From a virus: a DNA stretch of 39,022 nucleotides. This document shows positions 1 to 6,586 of the stretch, in pieces. The DNA is taken from positions 1-39,022 of the IMG/VR virus record IMGVR_UViG_3300037485_000561. One strand, 5' to 3'. The position numbers and the translations under genes were made by a program. The notes beneath the pieces were generated by a model that made no database searches, was not told the DNA's origin, and was given only the letters and a program-made list of their open reading frames with translations. The first letter of the stretch is position 1. Each line of letters opens with the position of its first letter.

Positions 1-417
1 GGTCGGCACGGCAAGCCGCTGGTCTATCGTTACGCCAACTGGCACTGGGCGACCTACCAGTACGATGAGCGTGGCTTCCTGATCAAGAAAGAGGAGTTTA
101 ACCACTGGACTGAGTACCGCCGCGACGAGGATGGCAGCGAGCTGAGTGTGGTTCACAGCAGCGGATGGATTCGGTACATGCATAATGGCCGTTGCAAGCG
201 CGACTACTTCAGCAAAAAGATTTCCGATCAGTCTAAGATCGACTATCCGTTCAACGTGAAGGAGCACAGCTCTGAAGAGTTTCGTGCCGAGTGGGAGCGC
301 CAGTACGCTGCGGCGATGGAGCGGGCCATAGCGTGGGATCGTGAACAATTTCAGTTAGAGAACAAATCAATCCAACCCACAAAACCAGATATCCAATGTA
401 TCATTCCAACGACCTAA
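1..417 (+). CDS. Hypothetical protein, 5' end cut off
   Basis: The frame is open from base 1, so the gene begins outside the window; the visible part is 138 codons ending in TAA at 415-417. The product is charged and rich in aromatic residues (several Trp and Tyr, clusters such as NWHWATYQYDE and RDYFSKK). It has no signal peptide, membrane segment or motif I can name. An internal ATG exists near 178, but the reading upstream of it (for example RYANWHW) has normal coding character, so I treat the whole stretch as coding. Its last 22 bases overlap the next gene. Function unknown. Confidence is for a real coding region only. Confidence 0.7.
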   Translation, partial: GRHGKPLVYRYANWHWATYQYDERGFLIKKEEFNHWTEYRRDEDGSELSVVHSSGWIRYMHNGRCKRDYFSKKISDQSKIDYPFNVKEHSSEEFRAEWERQYAAAMERAIAWDREQFQLENKSIQPTKPDIQCIIPTT

Positions 418-593
418 AACGCGCCGAGTATCTCGGACGCTTGCTATGCATAACGCGCACGCTCGACTACGATCTCGAGCTGCTGACCAAGGAGCAAATG
501 ATCTCTCGATTAATGGACGGCGCCAAGGCCGGCCGCGAGATCTGGGATGAGCTGATCAAGATGGAGCGCACCGTGTGGGAGGTTACAAAATGA
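396..593 (+). CDS. Small hypothetical protein (65 aa)
   Basis: This short acidic and basic helical protein begins MYHSNDLKRAEYLG and ends ERTVWEVTK. It starts inside the end of the preceding gene and its stop overlaps the next start (ATGA at 590-593), so it is part of a translationally coupled cassette array. The start has no clear SD (upstream bases are atatcca), unlike the next three junctions. The last codons of this gene carry the GGAGG that serves the next start. No domain recognised; no function proposed. Confidence 0.65.
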   Translation: MYHSNDLKRAEYLGRLLCITRTLDYDLELLTKEQMISRLMDGAKAGREIWDELIKMERTVWEVTK

Positions 594-943
594 AACCGAC
601 TTATACTACCAATTCCCCAAGCTCCTTTCCATATCCTTCAATAACTTTTAACAATTCAAATCTCGCAGTGCTTCGCATCACCCACGATGGACATATGATT
701 ACTGGCGAAGGATTGTCCAAGGAGGAAGCCACGCAAGAAACGGCGAAGCTGTTAATCGCTGCGTTTGAGGAACAGATTCAGAAGATGGTGGATGCGCGGG
801 TTGCCGCCGAGCGCGAGCGACACAATGCGTTGCGTCAGGCGGTGCTCAATGTGCTATGCGACCCAGAGGGCCGCGCTTGCTTTTACGGTTTAGACGCTGA
901 TCGCGCCGTCATCGACGCCGCCATGAAGGAGGGCATCAAATGA
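590..943 (+). CDS. Hypothetical protein (117 aa)
   Basis: I place the start at ATG 590 rather than the in-frame GTG at 575. The 590 start overlaps the upstream stop as ATGA and has GGGAGG about 7 bases upstream. The N-terminal part is polar and Pro/Ser/Asn-rich. The middle (roughly residues 28-40) reads as beta strands (LAVLRITHDGHMITGEG). The second half is a long amphipathic helix rich in Ala, Glu and Arg (AAFEEQIQKMVDARVAAERERH). The stop again overlaps the next ATG. No enzyme motif is visible and I do not recognise a family. Function unknown. Confidence 0.7.
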   Translation: MKPTYTTNSPSSFPYPSITFNNSNLAVLRITHDGHMITGEGLSKEEATQETAKLLIAAFEEQIQKMVDARVAAERERHNALRQAVLNVLCDPEGRACFYGLDADRAVIDAAMKEGIK

Positions 944-1137
944 ACAAAGATAATATCGTTACTTGTATCATGATTTCTTTCTTATTCGCGTTAGTGGGCT
1001 TTATGCTTGGAGCTGTTTTTGTTACTTCGTTGTTTAGTGACAAATTTGAGCGGGAAGCCGTTAAAAAAGGTCACGCTGTGTGGAGCACCAATGAAAATGG
1101 TTATCCTGTATTTCAATGGAAGGAGTCCTGCAAATGA
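940..1137 (+). CDS. Small single-pass membrane protein (65 aa)
   Basis: Residues about 6-30 form one hydrophobic helix (VTCIMISFLFALVGFMLGAV) after a short MNKDN head. A polar tail of about 35 residues follows, with VWSTNENGYPVFQW near the end. No lipobox or cleavage site is convincing, so an inner-membrane anchored protein with one polar side is the simplest reading. It starts in an ATGA overlap with GAAGGAGGG just upstream, and its own last codons (AAG GAG TCC) provide the SD of the next gene. A host-takeover or superinfection role is conceivable for such a protein, but nothing in the sequence shows it. Confidence 0.7.
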   Translation: MNKDNIVTCIMISFLFALVGFMLGAVFVTSLFSDKFEREAVKKGHAVWSTNENGYPVFQWKESCK

Positions 1138-1577
1138 GCACCACGCCACGCACAGATGAACAAACTTTGGCTTACCGCACCGAGGACGGCAGTGCAATTG
1201 TTCACGCATCCTTCGCCGCTGAACTCGAAACCGAACTCGCCGCTGCGAGAGTAGAGGTGGAACGATTGAGAAAAAGAAACGAATTACTTACAGACCATTA
1301 CGAGTGCAAAATGAACATCCCAGAAAGGGTGTCGAACATAGAAACCGAACTCACCGCCATGCAAGCCCGCGCTGAACTTGCCGAGGCTTCCGCAAAATTG
1401 TGGGAGGCTGACGCTCTTCGTTATGCGAATAACACGGAATTCTGGAAAGACCGCGCCGAGAAAGCCGAGGCTGCGCTTCAAAAAATCCTAAATGTAATGC
1501 GGCAAGATTCTAACGGCAAAGACCCGATGGACGCCGTGGAAGACATTATCATTGCAACGAAGGAGGCCAGCCAATGA
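1134..1577 (+). CDS. Coiled-coil hypothetical protein (147 aa)
   Basis: I choose ATG 1134 over the in-frame ATG at 1116 because 1134 sits in an ATGA overlap with GGAAGGAGT upstream. The product begins MSTTPRTDEQTLAY and soon becomes a long Ala/Glu/Leu/Arg helix (AAELETELAAARVEVERLRKR), with a second coiled-coil stretch from about residue 62 (ELTAMQARAELAEASAKLWEA). The short TPRTDE-type head followed by a coiled coil is a style I associate with small phage and prophage proteins of unknown role. The end of the gene contains AAGGAGG, which leads to the aborted reading frame at 1574. Confidence 0.7.
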   Translation: MSTTPRTDEQTLAYRTEDGSAIVHASFAAELETELAAARVEVERLRKRNELLTDHYECKMNIPERVSNIETELTAMQARAELAEASAKLWEADALRYANNTEFWKDRAEKAEAALQKILNVMRQDSNGKDPMDAVEDIIIATKEASQ

Positions 1578-1591
1578 GCCGCCACATGTAA
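1574..1591 (+). other. Aborted reading frame behind a strong RBS
   Basis: An ATGA overlap with GAAGGAGG upstream looks exactly like the three preceding gene junctions, yet the frame stops after five codons (MSRHM). This may be the scar of a deleted cassette gene, or a leader or coupling peptide. The sequence up to 1676 shows no continuing frame. Confidence 0.45.
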
Positions 1592-1676
1592 AGAAAACCA
1601 CAGAAAACCATGCACTTCTTCACAACATGTCAAAATTAAGCACGCGATCTCAACCCTAATGTTAACAACCTACGTT

Positions 1677-1793
1677 ATGAAAGACAAAATCATCACCCTG
1701 CTGCTCACCCTGGCGTTTTCGTCACTGATTCTGATGCTCTGGCCTGTGCTGGCGTACTTTTTCAAGATCGAGGACAAGGATAACGACCCCTAG
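1677..1793 (+). CDS. Possible 38-aa membrane peptide
   Basis: ATG at 1677 opens 38 codons ending in TAG at 1791-1793. The peptide has a short charged head (MKDK), one hydrophobic helix of about 24 residues (IITLLLTLAFSSLILMLWPV and on to LAYFF) and an acidic tail (KIEDKDNDP). This is the layout of small phage membrane proteins. There is no convincing SD: upstream is gttaacaacctacgtt. It is the last plus-strand frame before the terminator at 1844, which supports it being the end of the transcription unit. Function unknown. Confidence 0.5.
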   Translation: MKDKIITLLLTLAFSSLILMLWPVLAYFFKIEDKDNDP

Positions 1794-1843
1794 GCAGGCC
1801 AGCCTGTTTGATTTCCCGCCATTTCCCGCCCGATCTGACTCAA

Positions 1844-1877
1844 GACCCCCATAACTCACATTATGGGGTTCTTTTTT
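1844..1877 (+). terminator. Rho-independent terminator of the left plus-strand unit
   Basis: CCCCATAA at 1847-1854 pairs with TTATGGGG at 1861-1868 around a six-base loop, with two more pairs outside one mismatch. Six T residues follow at 1872-1877. It lies just after the last plus-strand frame and before the convergent minus-strand genes. Confidence 0.8.
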
Positions 1878-1918
1878 GATTTAATGGTAACAATCCAAAC
1901 AAATCATCCCAGGGCGCG

Positions 1919-1953
1919 TTGCCCCTTCGCCCGTCAGGAGCGAGAGGGGGCAA
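1919..1953. terminator. Inverted repeat between convergent transcription units
   Basis: TTGCCCC (1919-1925) pairs with GGGGCAA (1947-1953), with partial inner pairing (TTCGC against GCGAGA). A second small hairpin, CTGCTT at 1965-1970 with AAGCAG at 1977-1982, lies beside it. They follow the end of the minus-strand block, so they could stop that transcript, but neither has a clear U run on the minus strand. Confidence 0.35.
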
Positions 1954-2004
1954 TAAGCGCCCCTCTGCTTTAGTAGAAGCAGCCCCCTCACATAGCCCCC
2001 AAAA

Positions 2005-2037
2005 TCATCCTTTCGTCATCCTCCAATCATCCTCTGA
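2005..2037. repeat. Three 11-bp spaced TCATCC repeats (iteron-like)
   Basis: TCATCC occurs at 2005, 2016 and 2027, exactly 11 bases apart. Units 2 and 3 read TCATCCTCCAA and TCATCCTCTGA. A further TCATCC is at about 1905. The third unit overlaps the stop of the winged-helix gene. Regular spacing near one helical turn suggests protein binding on one DNA face. Confidence 0.5.
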
Positions 2038-2395
2038 GGTCATGCACGATCTTGGCGAGGGCGTTATGCTGCTCAACTACCTGACTCAGTACGCCTTGCA
2101 GATGCTTCACCTTGGCCAACGACTCGCGCACCTGGCGCCTCAAGTCGGCCATCTCGCCGGCGATCCTCATCCTCCGATCATCCTCCGATTCGAACGGCAC
2201 ATGCTCGGCGCCCTGCCAGATGCGGCCACGGGTGAGGAAGATCAGGTGGCCCTTGTTGCGCAGGTAGTGGAAGGTGCGCTGCGCGGTAGGCAAGTCGCAG
2301 CCTGCCTCTGATGCGATAAAAGCAAGCACGGCACTGCGTTCCGGTATGCGATCATGCCGGCGCGGCTCCATCCTGCGGAAGAGGTCACAGGTCAT
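2027..2395 (-). CDS. Winged-helix-like protein (122 aa)
   Basis: Residues about 20-55 look like a winged helix: a helix with SAVLAFIASEAG, then DLPTAQRTFHYLRNKGHLIFLTRGRIW, which reads as recognition helix plus wing. The second half is a coiled coil (EMADLRRQVRESLAKVKHLQ). It starts in an ATGA overlap with the end of the primase-helicase gene, so the two are translationally coupled. The coupling and the neighbouring TCATCC repeats suggest an initiator accessory or regulator of replication, which is inference. Two more TCATCC repeats lie inside its coding sequence (2167 and 2178). Confidence 0.7.
   Translation of the reverse strand: MTCDLFRRMEPRRHDRIPERSAVLAFIASEAGCDLPTAQRTFHYLRNKGHLIFLTRGRIWQGAEHVPFESEDDRRMRIAGEMADLRRQVRESLAKVKHLQGVLSQVVEQHNALAKIVHDLRG
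2167..2188. repeat. Tandem 11-bp TCATCCTCCGA repeat inside a gene
   Basis: Two perfect copies of TCATCCTCCGA sit at 2167-2177 and 2178-2188. They match the unit and spacing of the intergenic cluster at 2005-2037. In the minus-strand gene they encode part of SEDDRRM, so codon constraint does not by itself explain the identity with the non-coding cluster. Confidence 0.5.
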
Positions 2396-4197
2396 AACTT
2401 GATGGTGTGCGGTGCGGTGGCCGGCTTAGGCTTGAACATCACCGAGGGCGCGTACTCCCAGCAGATGCCGGCCTGCGAGTGGCGCAGTCGGATGGCTGAT
2501 GCCGGGTTCCCCATGAGATCCACCATGCCGCTGCGTTTGCCACGCTTGGTCAACGTGAACGTGAAGGTCGGATCGTCACCCTGGCGTTGCAAAACGCCAA
2601 CCTCTCGAGACCAGTTGGTGAGATCCGCGGAGCCGGCGCCTGCGTAGGCCAGGTCGCTGACCGTGCCCTTGGACTGGTCGCCCTTGGGTGGTTTTGGCAT
2701 GTGGTGGAGCCAGATCCAGACGCAGCCGGTCTCCTTGAGCACCGGATTGAGGTGGTTGCGCAGGAATTTGCTCATGAACTTCTGCTCGGATATGTCATCG
2801 CCGGCATAGGATAGCAGCGGATCCGCAATCATTAGGTCGGCCTTGTGCTTCACGATGATGGATCTGGCCAGCCGAATGAAGTCGGTGCCGGTCTTGACCG
2901 TCTCGTCGTAGAACCGGATGTTGGTGTTGAGCGTCTCGAGATCTTGGCCACTGAACCTCATCGCATCGACAACGCCGCGGAATGCCTCGGCCATGTCGCC
3001 CATGTCATTCTCAGCCTGGATGAATGCCACGCGCAGGGGTTTGACGGGTTTGATGCCAAAAAAGTGCCGGCCGAGGCCAAAGGTCAGACCAAGTTGCATG
3101 GCAAACGACGACTTACCGACGCCAGACTGGCCCACGATGGTGAGCGACCCGCCGCGGCATAGCCAACGCTTGCCAAGGACGTTATTGGGGTCGTTCTCGG
3201 TATCGTACTCAAGCAACTCCTGCGGCGTGGTGGGATCTGCGATCTCGGACTGGTCACGCCAGTCGATCCACTCCTGCCAGGTCGACAGGCCAATGTTGAG
3301 CGCCACCAGCTTCTGCTCGATGTCGCCACGCATAATGCCAGGCAACCTCGAGAACCTCGACGGGTTCTTGTTTGCCTCGCATGGATCGTAGTCGCTTAGG
3401 TAGTCGTACACGATGTCCCGGCGCTCATCAAACTCGGCCTTGTCGGTAGCATCGACGCGCACCCAGGCGTGCAGACTGCGTCCACCAGAGTCGATCACCG
3501 CGGCAATGGGGAGCTGGCACTGCTGAATGATCTGCATCTGCTCATCCTTTGGCTTCTCATCGAACTCGATCAGCACATGCCGGTAGTCGGCCACGTTGGC
3601 GTCGGATCCGACATATTGGTCGGGCTTTGTCGGGTTGATGCGGATCCAGGCGCCGGCTTCCTTGCCGTCCCAGATGGCGTCGGGGAATCGCTCGAGCCAT
3701 CGCACCTGGGTCATAAATGTACCACTGGCCGATGGGAACCACTTGCTGCGTTCCTCGTCGTGCCGGGCCTCGTTGGTGATGCAGATCCAGTCGGTGGGCA
3801 GGAAGACCGCCTCGAGGAATCGCTTGGTGGCCTCGTAGCCGGTCAGCTCGGTGCTGGGCGCCGCCGGTGCCGGCAATGAGCGCACGATGAACTTGCCAGT
3901 CGGCGACACGCACGATGGCCGACGCACGCTGACATCACCGATCAGATGGCCGGCCGGCTTGTCGTGTGGCTTCTTGATGGCCTCGTCGATCTTGTGCTCG
4001 AGTTCTCGAGTGCTCCACGGTGGAACGCACTTTGCGTTGTACTCGCCGAGCAGCCAGAGCGCATCGATTTTGTTGAGTGAGAAACCATGCACCAGCGCGA
4101 CGGCAACGGTGTAGGTTGTGGAGTGACCGCTCGATCCAGAGATGGCGGGTGGGCAGTGCGCGAGGTACGCTCGAGCACGTTCTAATATGGGATTCAT
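2392..4197 (-). CDS. Primase-helicase fusion (AEP-like primase plus RepA-like AAA ATPase)
   Basis: The 601-aa protein has two enzymatic parts. Around residues 208-250 it shows an archaeo-eukaryotic-type primase pattern: acidic IEFDE (D213, E214), then DSGGRSLHAW (236-245), matching the SxH motif of that superfamily. From about residue 345 there is a RecA-fold ATPase with Walker A GQSGVGKSS (K362) and Walker B LMIADPLLS (D459), then WIWLHH further on, as in RepA-like hexameric helicases. The N-terminal 100 residues are helical (LERARAYLAHC) and may be an accessory domain. Expected role: priming and unwinding at the phage origin with a host polymerase, since none is seen here. Its stop overlaps the next ATG (ATGA). 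The start has no SD. Confidence 0.8.
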   Translation of the reverse strand: MNPILERARAYLAHCPPAISGSSGHSTTYTVAVALVHGFSLNKIDALWLLGEYNAKCVPPWSTRELEHKIDEAIKKPHDKPAGHLIGDVSVRRPSCVSPTGKFIVRSLPAPAAPSTELTGYEATKRFLEAVFLPTDWICITNEARHDEERSKWFPSASGTFMTQVRWLERFPDAIWDGKEAGAWIRINPTKPDQYVGSDANVADYRHVLIEFDEKPKDEQMQIIQQCQLPIAAVIDSGGRSLHAWVRVDATDKAEFDERRDIVYDYLSDYDPCEANKNPSRFSRLPGIMRGDIEQKLVALNIGLSTWQEWIDWRDQSEIADPTTPQELLEYDTENDPNNVLGKRWLCRGGSLTIVGQSGVGKSSFAMQLGLTFGLGRHFFGIKPVKPLRVAFIQAENDMGDMAEAFRGVVDAMRFSGQDLETLNTNIRFYDETVKTGTDFIRLARSIIVKHKADLMIADPLLSYAGDDISEQKFMSKFLRNHLNPVLKETGCVWIWLHHMPKPPKGDQSKGTVSDLAYAGAGSADLTNWSREVGVLQRQGDDPTFTFTLTKRGKRSGMVDLMGNPASAIRLRHSQAGICWEYAPSVMFKPKPATAPHTIKL

Positions 4198-4213
4198 TGG
4201 AATGTAATTGGAG

Positions 4214-4378
4214 TTATTGTGTGCAGTGCTGACGAAGCGCGATGCGTAGTGTTTCTACGAATACAATTGTCTGGGGGGTGATGGGTAATTCTAACAATTC
4301 AAACGCAGTAAGACACTGGCCTAGCAATTCGCGCTGCGCCTGCACCAGATCATTTTTTTCCTTTAAGATATCTTTCAT
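4214..4378 (-). CDS. Small helical protein (54 aa)
   Basis: I place the start at ATG 4378 (MKDILKEKNDLVQAQ). A longer version from 4456 adds 26 residues but would overlap the upstream gene by more than 100 bases; the shorter one overlaps by 29. The product is two helices, one charged, one hydrophobic (ELLELPITPQTIVFVETLRIAL). It ends just before the primase-helicase start. No family recognised. Which of the two overlapping small frames here dominates is uncertain. Confidence 0.5.
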   Translation of the reverse strand: MKDILKEKNDLVQAQRELLGQCLTAFELLELPITPQTIVFVETLRIALRQHCTQ

Positions 4379-4544
4379 CAAATTCTTCGCGGATGCGCTC
4401 CTTGATTTTGTTCTTGGTTTTCCGTCCGCGTTGAATCTCTCGGCGCCAGTCTTCACCTGTGATGGTATTAAAAATGTTGTCGTAGTTGTCGCGGTAGTGC
4501 TGCGAGAAACAGTTCCGCGGTGAGTCGCCCTTGCCGTTGTTCAT
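4350..4544 (-). CDS. Small basic protein, NKGKGxxPR-type (64 aa)
   Basis: It begins MNNGKGDSPRNCFSQHYRDNYDNIF, a pattern I know from small phage proteins with a GKGDxPR head followed by a YxxNYDxIF segment, usually of unknown role. The rest is very basic and charged (REIQRGRKTKNKIKERIREE). Its ATG overlaps the stop of the beta-helix gene (ATGA at 4541-4544), supporting the start. Function unknown; nucleic-acid contact is plausible from charge alone. Confidence 0.65.
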   Translation of the reverse strand: MNNGKGDSPRNCFSQHYRDNYDNIFNTITGEDWRREIQRGRKTKNKIKERIREEFDERYLKGKK

Positions 4545-5086
4545 TTTTTGGTAAAAAGATTTTTGATGTAGACGTAAATTTTGAGAAGCAACGACTGCCA
4601 GAAAAGGATCTTCACGTTGCCACCGATCACCACTGGCCGATCAGCCCAGCCCACGCGCACACGAACCGGCAGGCCATCGCTGCGCTTGCAGTTCACGATG
4701 CGCACGTCGGTCGTCTTGCCCTTCGCGTTGTCCGAGTAGTTTCCGATATCAATGTCGACCTTCTCGATGCTGCCGCCGCCGCGGATGATCGTCACGTTGG
4801 ACAAATCGATCTGCGAGGATCCGCCCTTGATCGTGAACGCGTACAGCTTGCCGGCGCCCACCTGGCAGTTGCCGATGTAGATCGAGCGGCAGAATCGCAT
4901 GATGTCGATGCCGTCCTCGCGGTTTCCACCGGACGGATTGATGATGCAGTTGTTAATGTTGGCGCCCTCGACGTGCGACAGCTTTAGGATGTCGTCGTAG
5001 TTCTCGGGGTTGGGCGCATCGATGGTATCGTTCTGGATCACGACGTTGGTCTCGTCGGCGTATGATTTGTAGTTTTTATCGCTCAT
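4541..5086 (-). CDS. Beta-helix-like protein with hydrophobic basic tail (181 aa)
   Basis: The protein is built of short repeats of strand and turn: ILKLSHVEGANINNCII, SIYIGNCQVGAG, AFTIKGGSSQIDLSNVTII, VDIDIGNYSD, VRIVNCKRSDG. These fit the rungs of a right-handed parallel beta-helix (polysaccharide-binding or lyase type fold). The last 24 residues are hydrophobic and basic (ILFWQSLLLKIYVYIKNLF) and could attach to a membrane. Beta-helices in phages are normally tailspikes, but this gene lies in the DNA metabolism block, is only 181 residues long and has no virion-binding head, so its role is open. Both ends overlap their neighbours by four bases. No catalytic residues can be assigned. Confidence 0.65.
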   Translation of the reverse strand: MSDKNYKSYADETNVVIQNDTIDAPNPENYDDILKLSHVEGANINNCIINPSGGNREDGIDIMRFCRSIYIGNCQVGAGKLYAFTIKGGSSQIDLSNVTIIRGGGSIEKVDIDIGNYSDNAKGKTTDVRIVNCKRSDGLPVRVRVGWADRPVVIGGNVKILFWQSLLLKIYVYIKNLFTKK

Positions 5087-5367
5087 GGTTTTTTGGAGAA
5101 AGTAATGTGCTTACCGTTTAAAACTCGAGACACGCAGGCCGGCGAACGCGACATGCGCTCGCAGATCAGGCTGGCCTTCATGCCTGAGTGATGCAGCTCG
5201 AGGATCTTGTCGTGTTCTTCTTTTGTGAGAAAGTCACGCCGCGTGATGATCTGATCGCGCTCAACTCGAGGTTTCATGCCTTCAATGTTGGGGCCGTGGT
5301 TAAATTTATCGGCATGCTTGCGCAGGATAAACTCAATGTTCCGCAGGGTTTCACTTGGGCTGTTCAT
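5083..5367 (-). CDS. Helix-turn-helix protein (94 aa)
   Basis: The C-terminal half reads as a resolvase or Sigma70-r4 style HTH: FLTKEEHDKILELHHSGMK, ASLICERMSRSPACVSRVLNG, where the second helix is the recognition helix. The N-terminal half is polar and helical. It resembles the HTH in the right-edge gene at 38799, where an FTPHEVRRMVRLSAAGKS head is followed by TREIASEIGCS. It overlaps both neighbours by ATGA. A DNA-binding regulator is likely; its target is unknown. Confidence 0.65.
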   Translation of the reverse strand: MNSPSETLRNIEFILRKHADKFNHGPNIEGMKPRVERDQIITRRDFLTKEEHDKILELHHSGMKASLICERMSRSPACVSRVLNGKHITFSKKP

Positions 5368-5492
5368 TTTTTCTTTTTTGGACGGCCACCTTTCTTGCCG
5401 TTGATGCGTGCGCTCTGCGCCTTGCGTGGAGTTTTAATAGATCCCAAGAGCGCCGCAGCGTTGATGGGTTTGTGACAGTGGGGGCAATTCAT
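5364..5492 (-). CDS. 42-aa zinc-knuckle-like basic peptide
   Basis: ATG 5492 to TGA 5364-5366 encodes 42 residues. It starts MNCPHCHKPIN, a CxxC(H) knuckle, and ends RINGKKGGRPKKKK, an AT-hook-like basic tail with GRPK. Both ends sit in perfect ATGA overlaps: its ATG overlaps the helicase stop and its TGA overlaps the HTH gene start. That double coupling argues strongly that it is a real gene despite its length. Similar CPHC-plus-GGRPKK small proteins are common in phages. A DNA-binding role is plausible; only half a zinc site is visible. Confidence 0.75.
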   Translation of the reverse strand: MNCPHCHKPINAAALLGSIKTPRKAQSARINGKKGGRPKKKK

Positions 5493-6586
5493 AGTGGTCG
5501 TGAAATTTTGTATCCTAGCTTTTGATAGGTTCTGACTCGGGCGAGAAATTGAGCGTGTGCGAGCGCGGCGCCGGCATCAACAAAGTCGTGAACGATGCCA
5601 AATTCTTTGCCCTCATGTGCTCGCATGACGCGGCCTGCACGTTGCTCGAGCTTGCCCGCAGATCTGCCTCCAGCGGCGAGGATCAAGACACTGGCCCGCG
5701 GTACGTCGAGTCCCTCATCGGCCAGACTGGTCGCAATCATGCAGCGGAGTGCGCCACTACGGAATTTTTCAATGGCCTCGGTGCGGCGTTTCTTGCCGAT
5801 TTTTGCGTGGACGACAACGGAGTCGGCGATGTCGGCCTGTAGGCGCTCACCGTGTTCTACGGTTGAGACCAAGATCAGAATGCTACCGGGTTCGCTTGTC
5901 GCTAGATCGATGATCTTGGCGTTACGTTTTGCGTTTGTTTTCACGACATCAGCGGTGGCCTGCCATCTTGCCCGACGTTCGTGTTCACTCGGATCAATAA
6001 ATGGATAACGACGGCACCGGCGTGCGGTCTCGGCAATGGTGCTGGATTCGATCTCAGCATCAAACTGACTGGGCAGATCGAGGTTGTGCGCCACGACTGC
6101 ACCCTGAGTGATGCTGCCCGTTGCCATGACCTCGGATCTCGGGACGGTGTAAAATTCGCGGAAGAAATTTTTGAGCTGCAGATCTCGCTCAGGATCTGAC
6201 CAAGGCGTCGCCGAGAATCCCCAGATAACGCCACTGCACCGGCCTATGGTTGACGCCCAGGTGACGGCCGGCATGTGGTGGGCCTCGTCGACGATGATAA
6301 CGTGCGCAGATGTGCAGTCGGGTTGTGCTGCCACGCAGTGCGCCTCGATCTTGACTCCAAATTTGTCTGCTGCGTCCAAAGCCTGCTGTACCTGCTCTCG
6401 AGTGTTGGCCAGCCATACGATGCGAGCCTGGTTCGTAAACGGCGCTGGAGAATCTGACTGCATGCCGCGGCGCAGCGCAGCCGCAGCGATGAAGGTCTTG
6501 CCGGCGCCGGCGGGAGCGATGACAAAGCCTCGATTTTTCCGCTGCAAAAATTCAACGGCTGCTTGTTGGTAGGGACGGAGATTCAT
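5489..6586 (-). CDS. Superfamily II DNA/RNA helicase (365 aa)
   Basis: Standard SF2 motifs are visible in order: the Q-like LRPYQ near the N-terminus, motif I APAGAGKT (K30), motif II VDEAHH near residue 100, motif III GFSATPW, and in the second RecA domain SLADEGLDVPRAS and motif VI QRAGRVMR. This is the compact DEAH-like form seen in phage helicases related to UvsW or to the ATPase core of type III restriction enzymes. Expected role: fork or recombination intermediate remodelling during replication. The first 35 bases overlap the end of the methyltransferase gene. It is short for the family and carries no extra nuclease domain. Confidence 0.88.
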   Translation of the reverse strand: MNLRPYQQAAVEFLQRKNRGFVIAPAGAGKTFIAAAALRRGMQSDSPAPFTNQARIVWLANTREQVQQALDAADKFGVKIEAHCVAAQPDCTSAHVIIVDEAHHMPAVTWASTIGRCSGVIWGFSATPWSDPERDLQLKNFFREFYTVPRSEVMATGSITQGAVVAHNLDLPSQFDAEIESSTIAETARRCRRYPFIDPSEHERRARWQATADVVKTNAKRNAKIIDLATSEPGSILILVSTVEHGERLQADIADSVVVHAKIGKKRRTEAIEKFRSGALRCMIATSLADEGLDVPRASVLILAAGGRSAGKLEQRAGRVMRAHEGKEFGIVHDFVDAGAALAHAQFLARVRTYQKLGYKISRPL

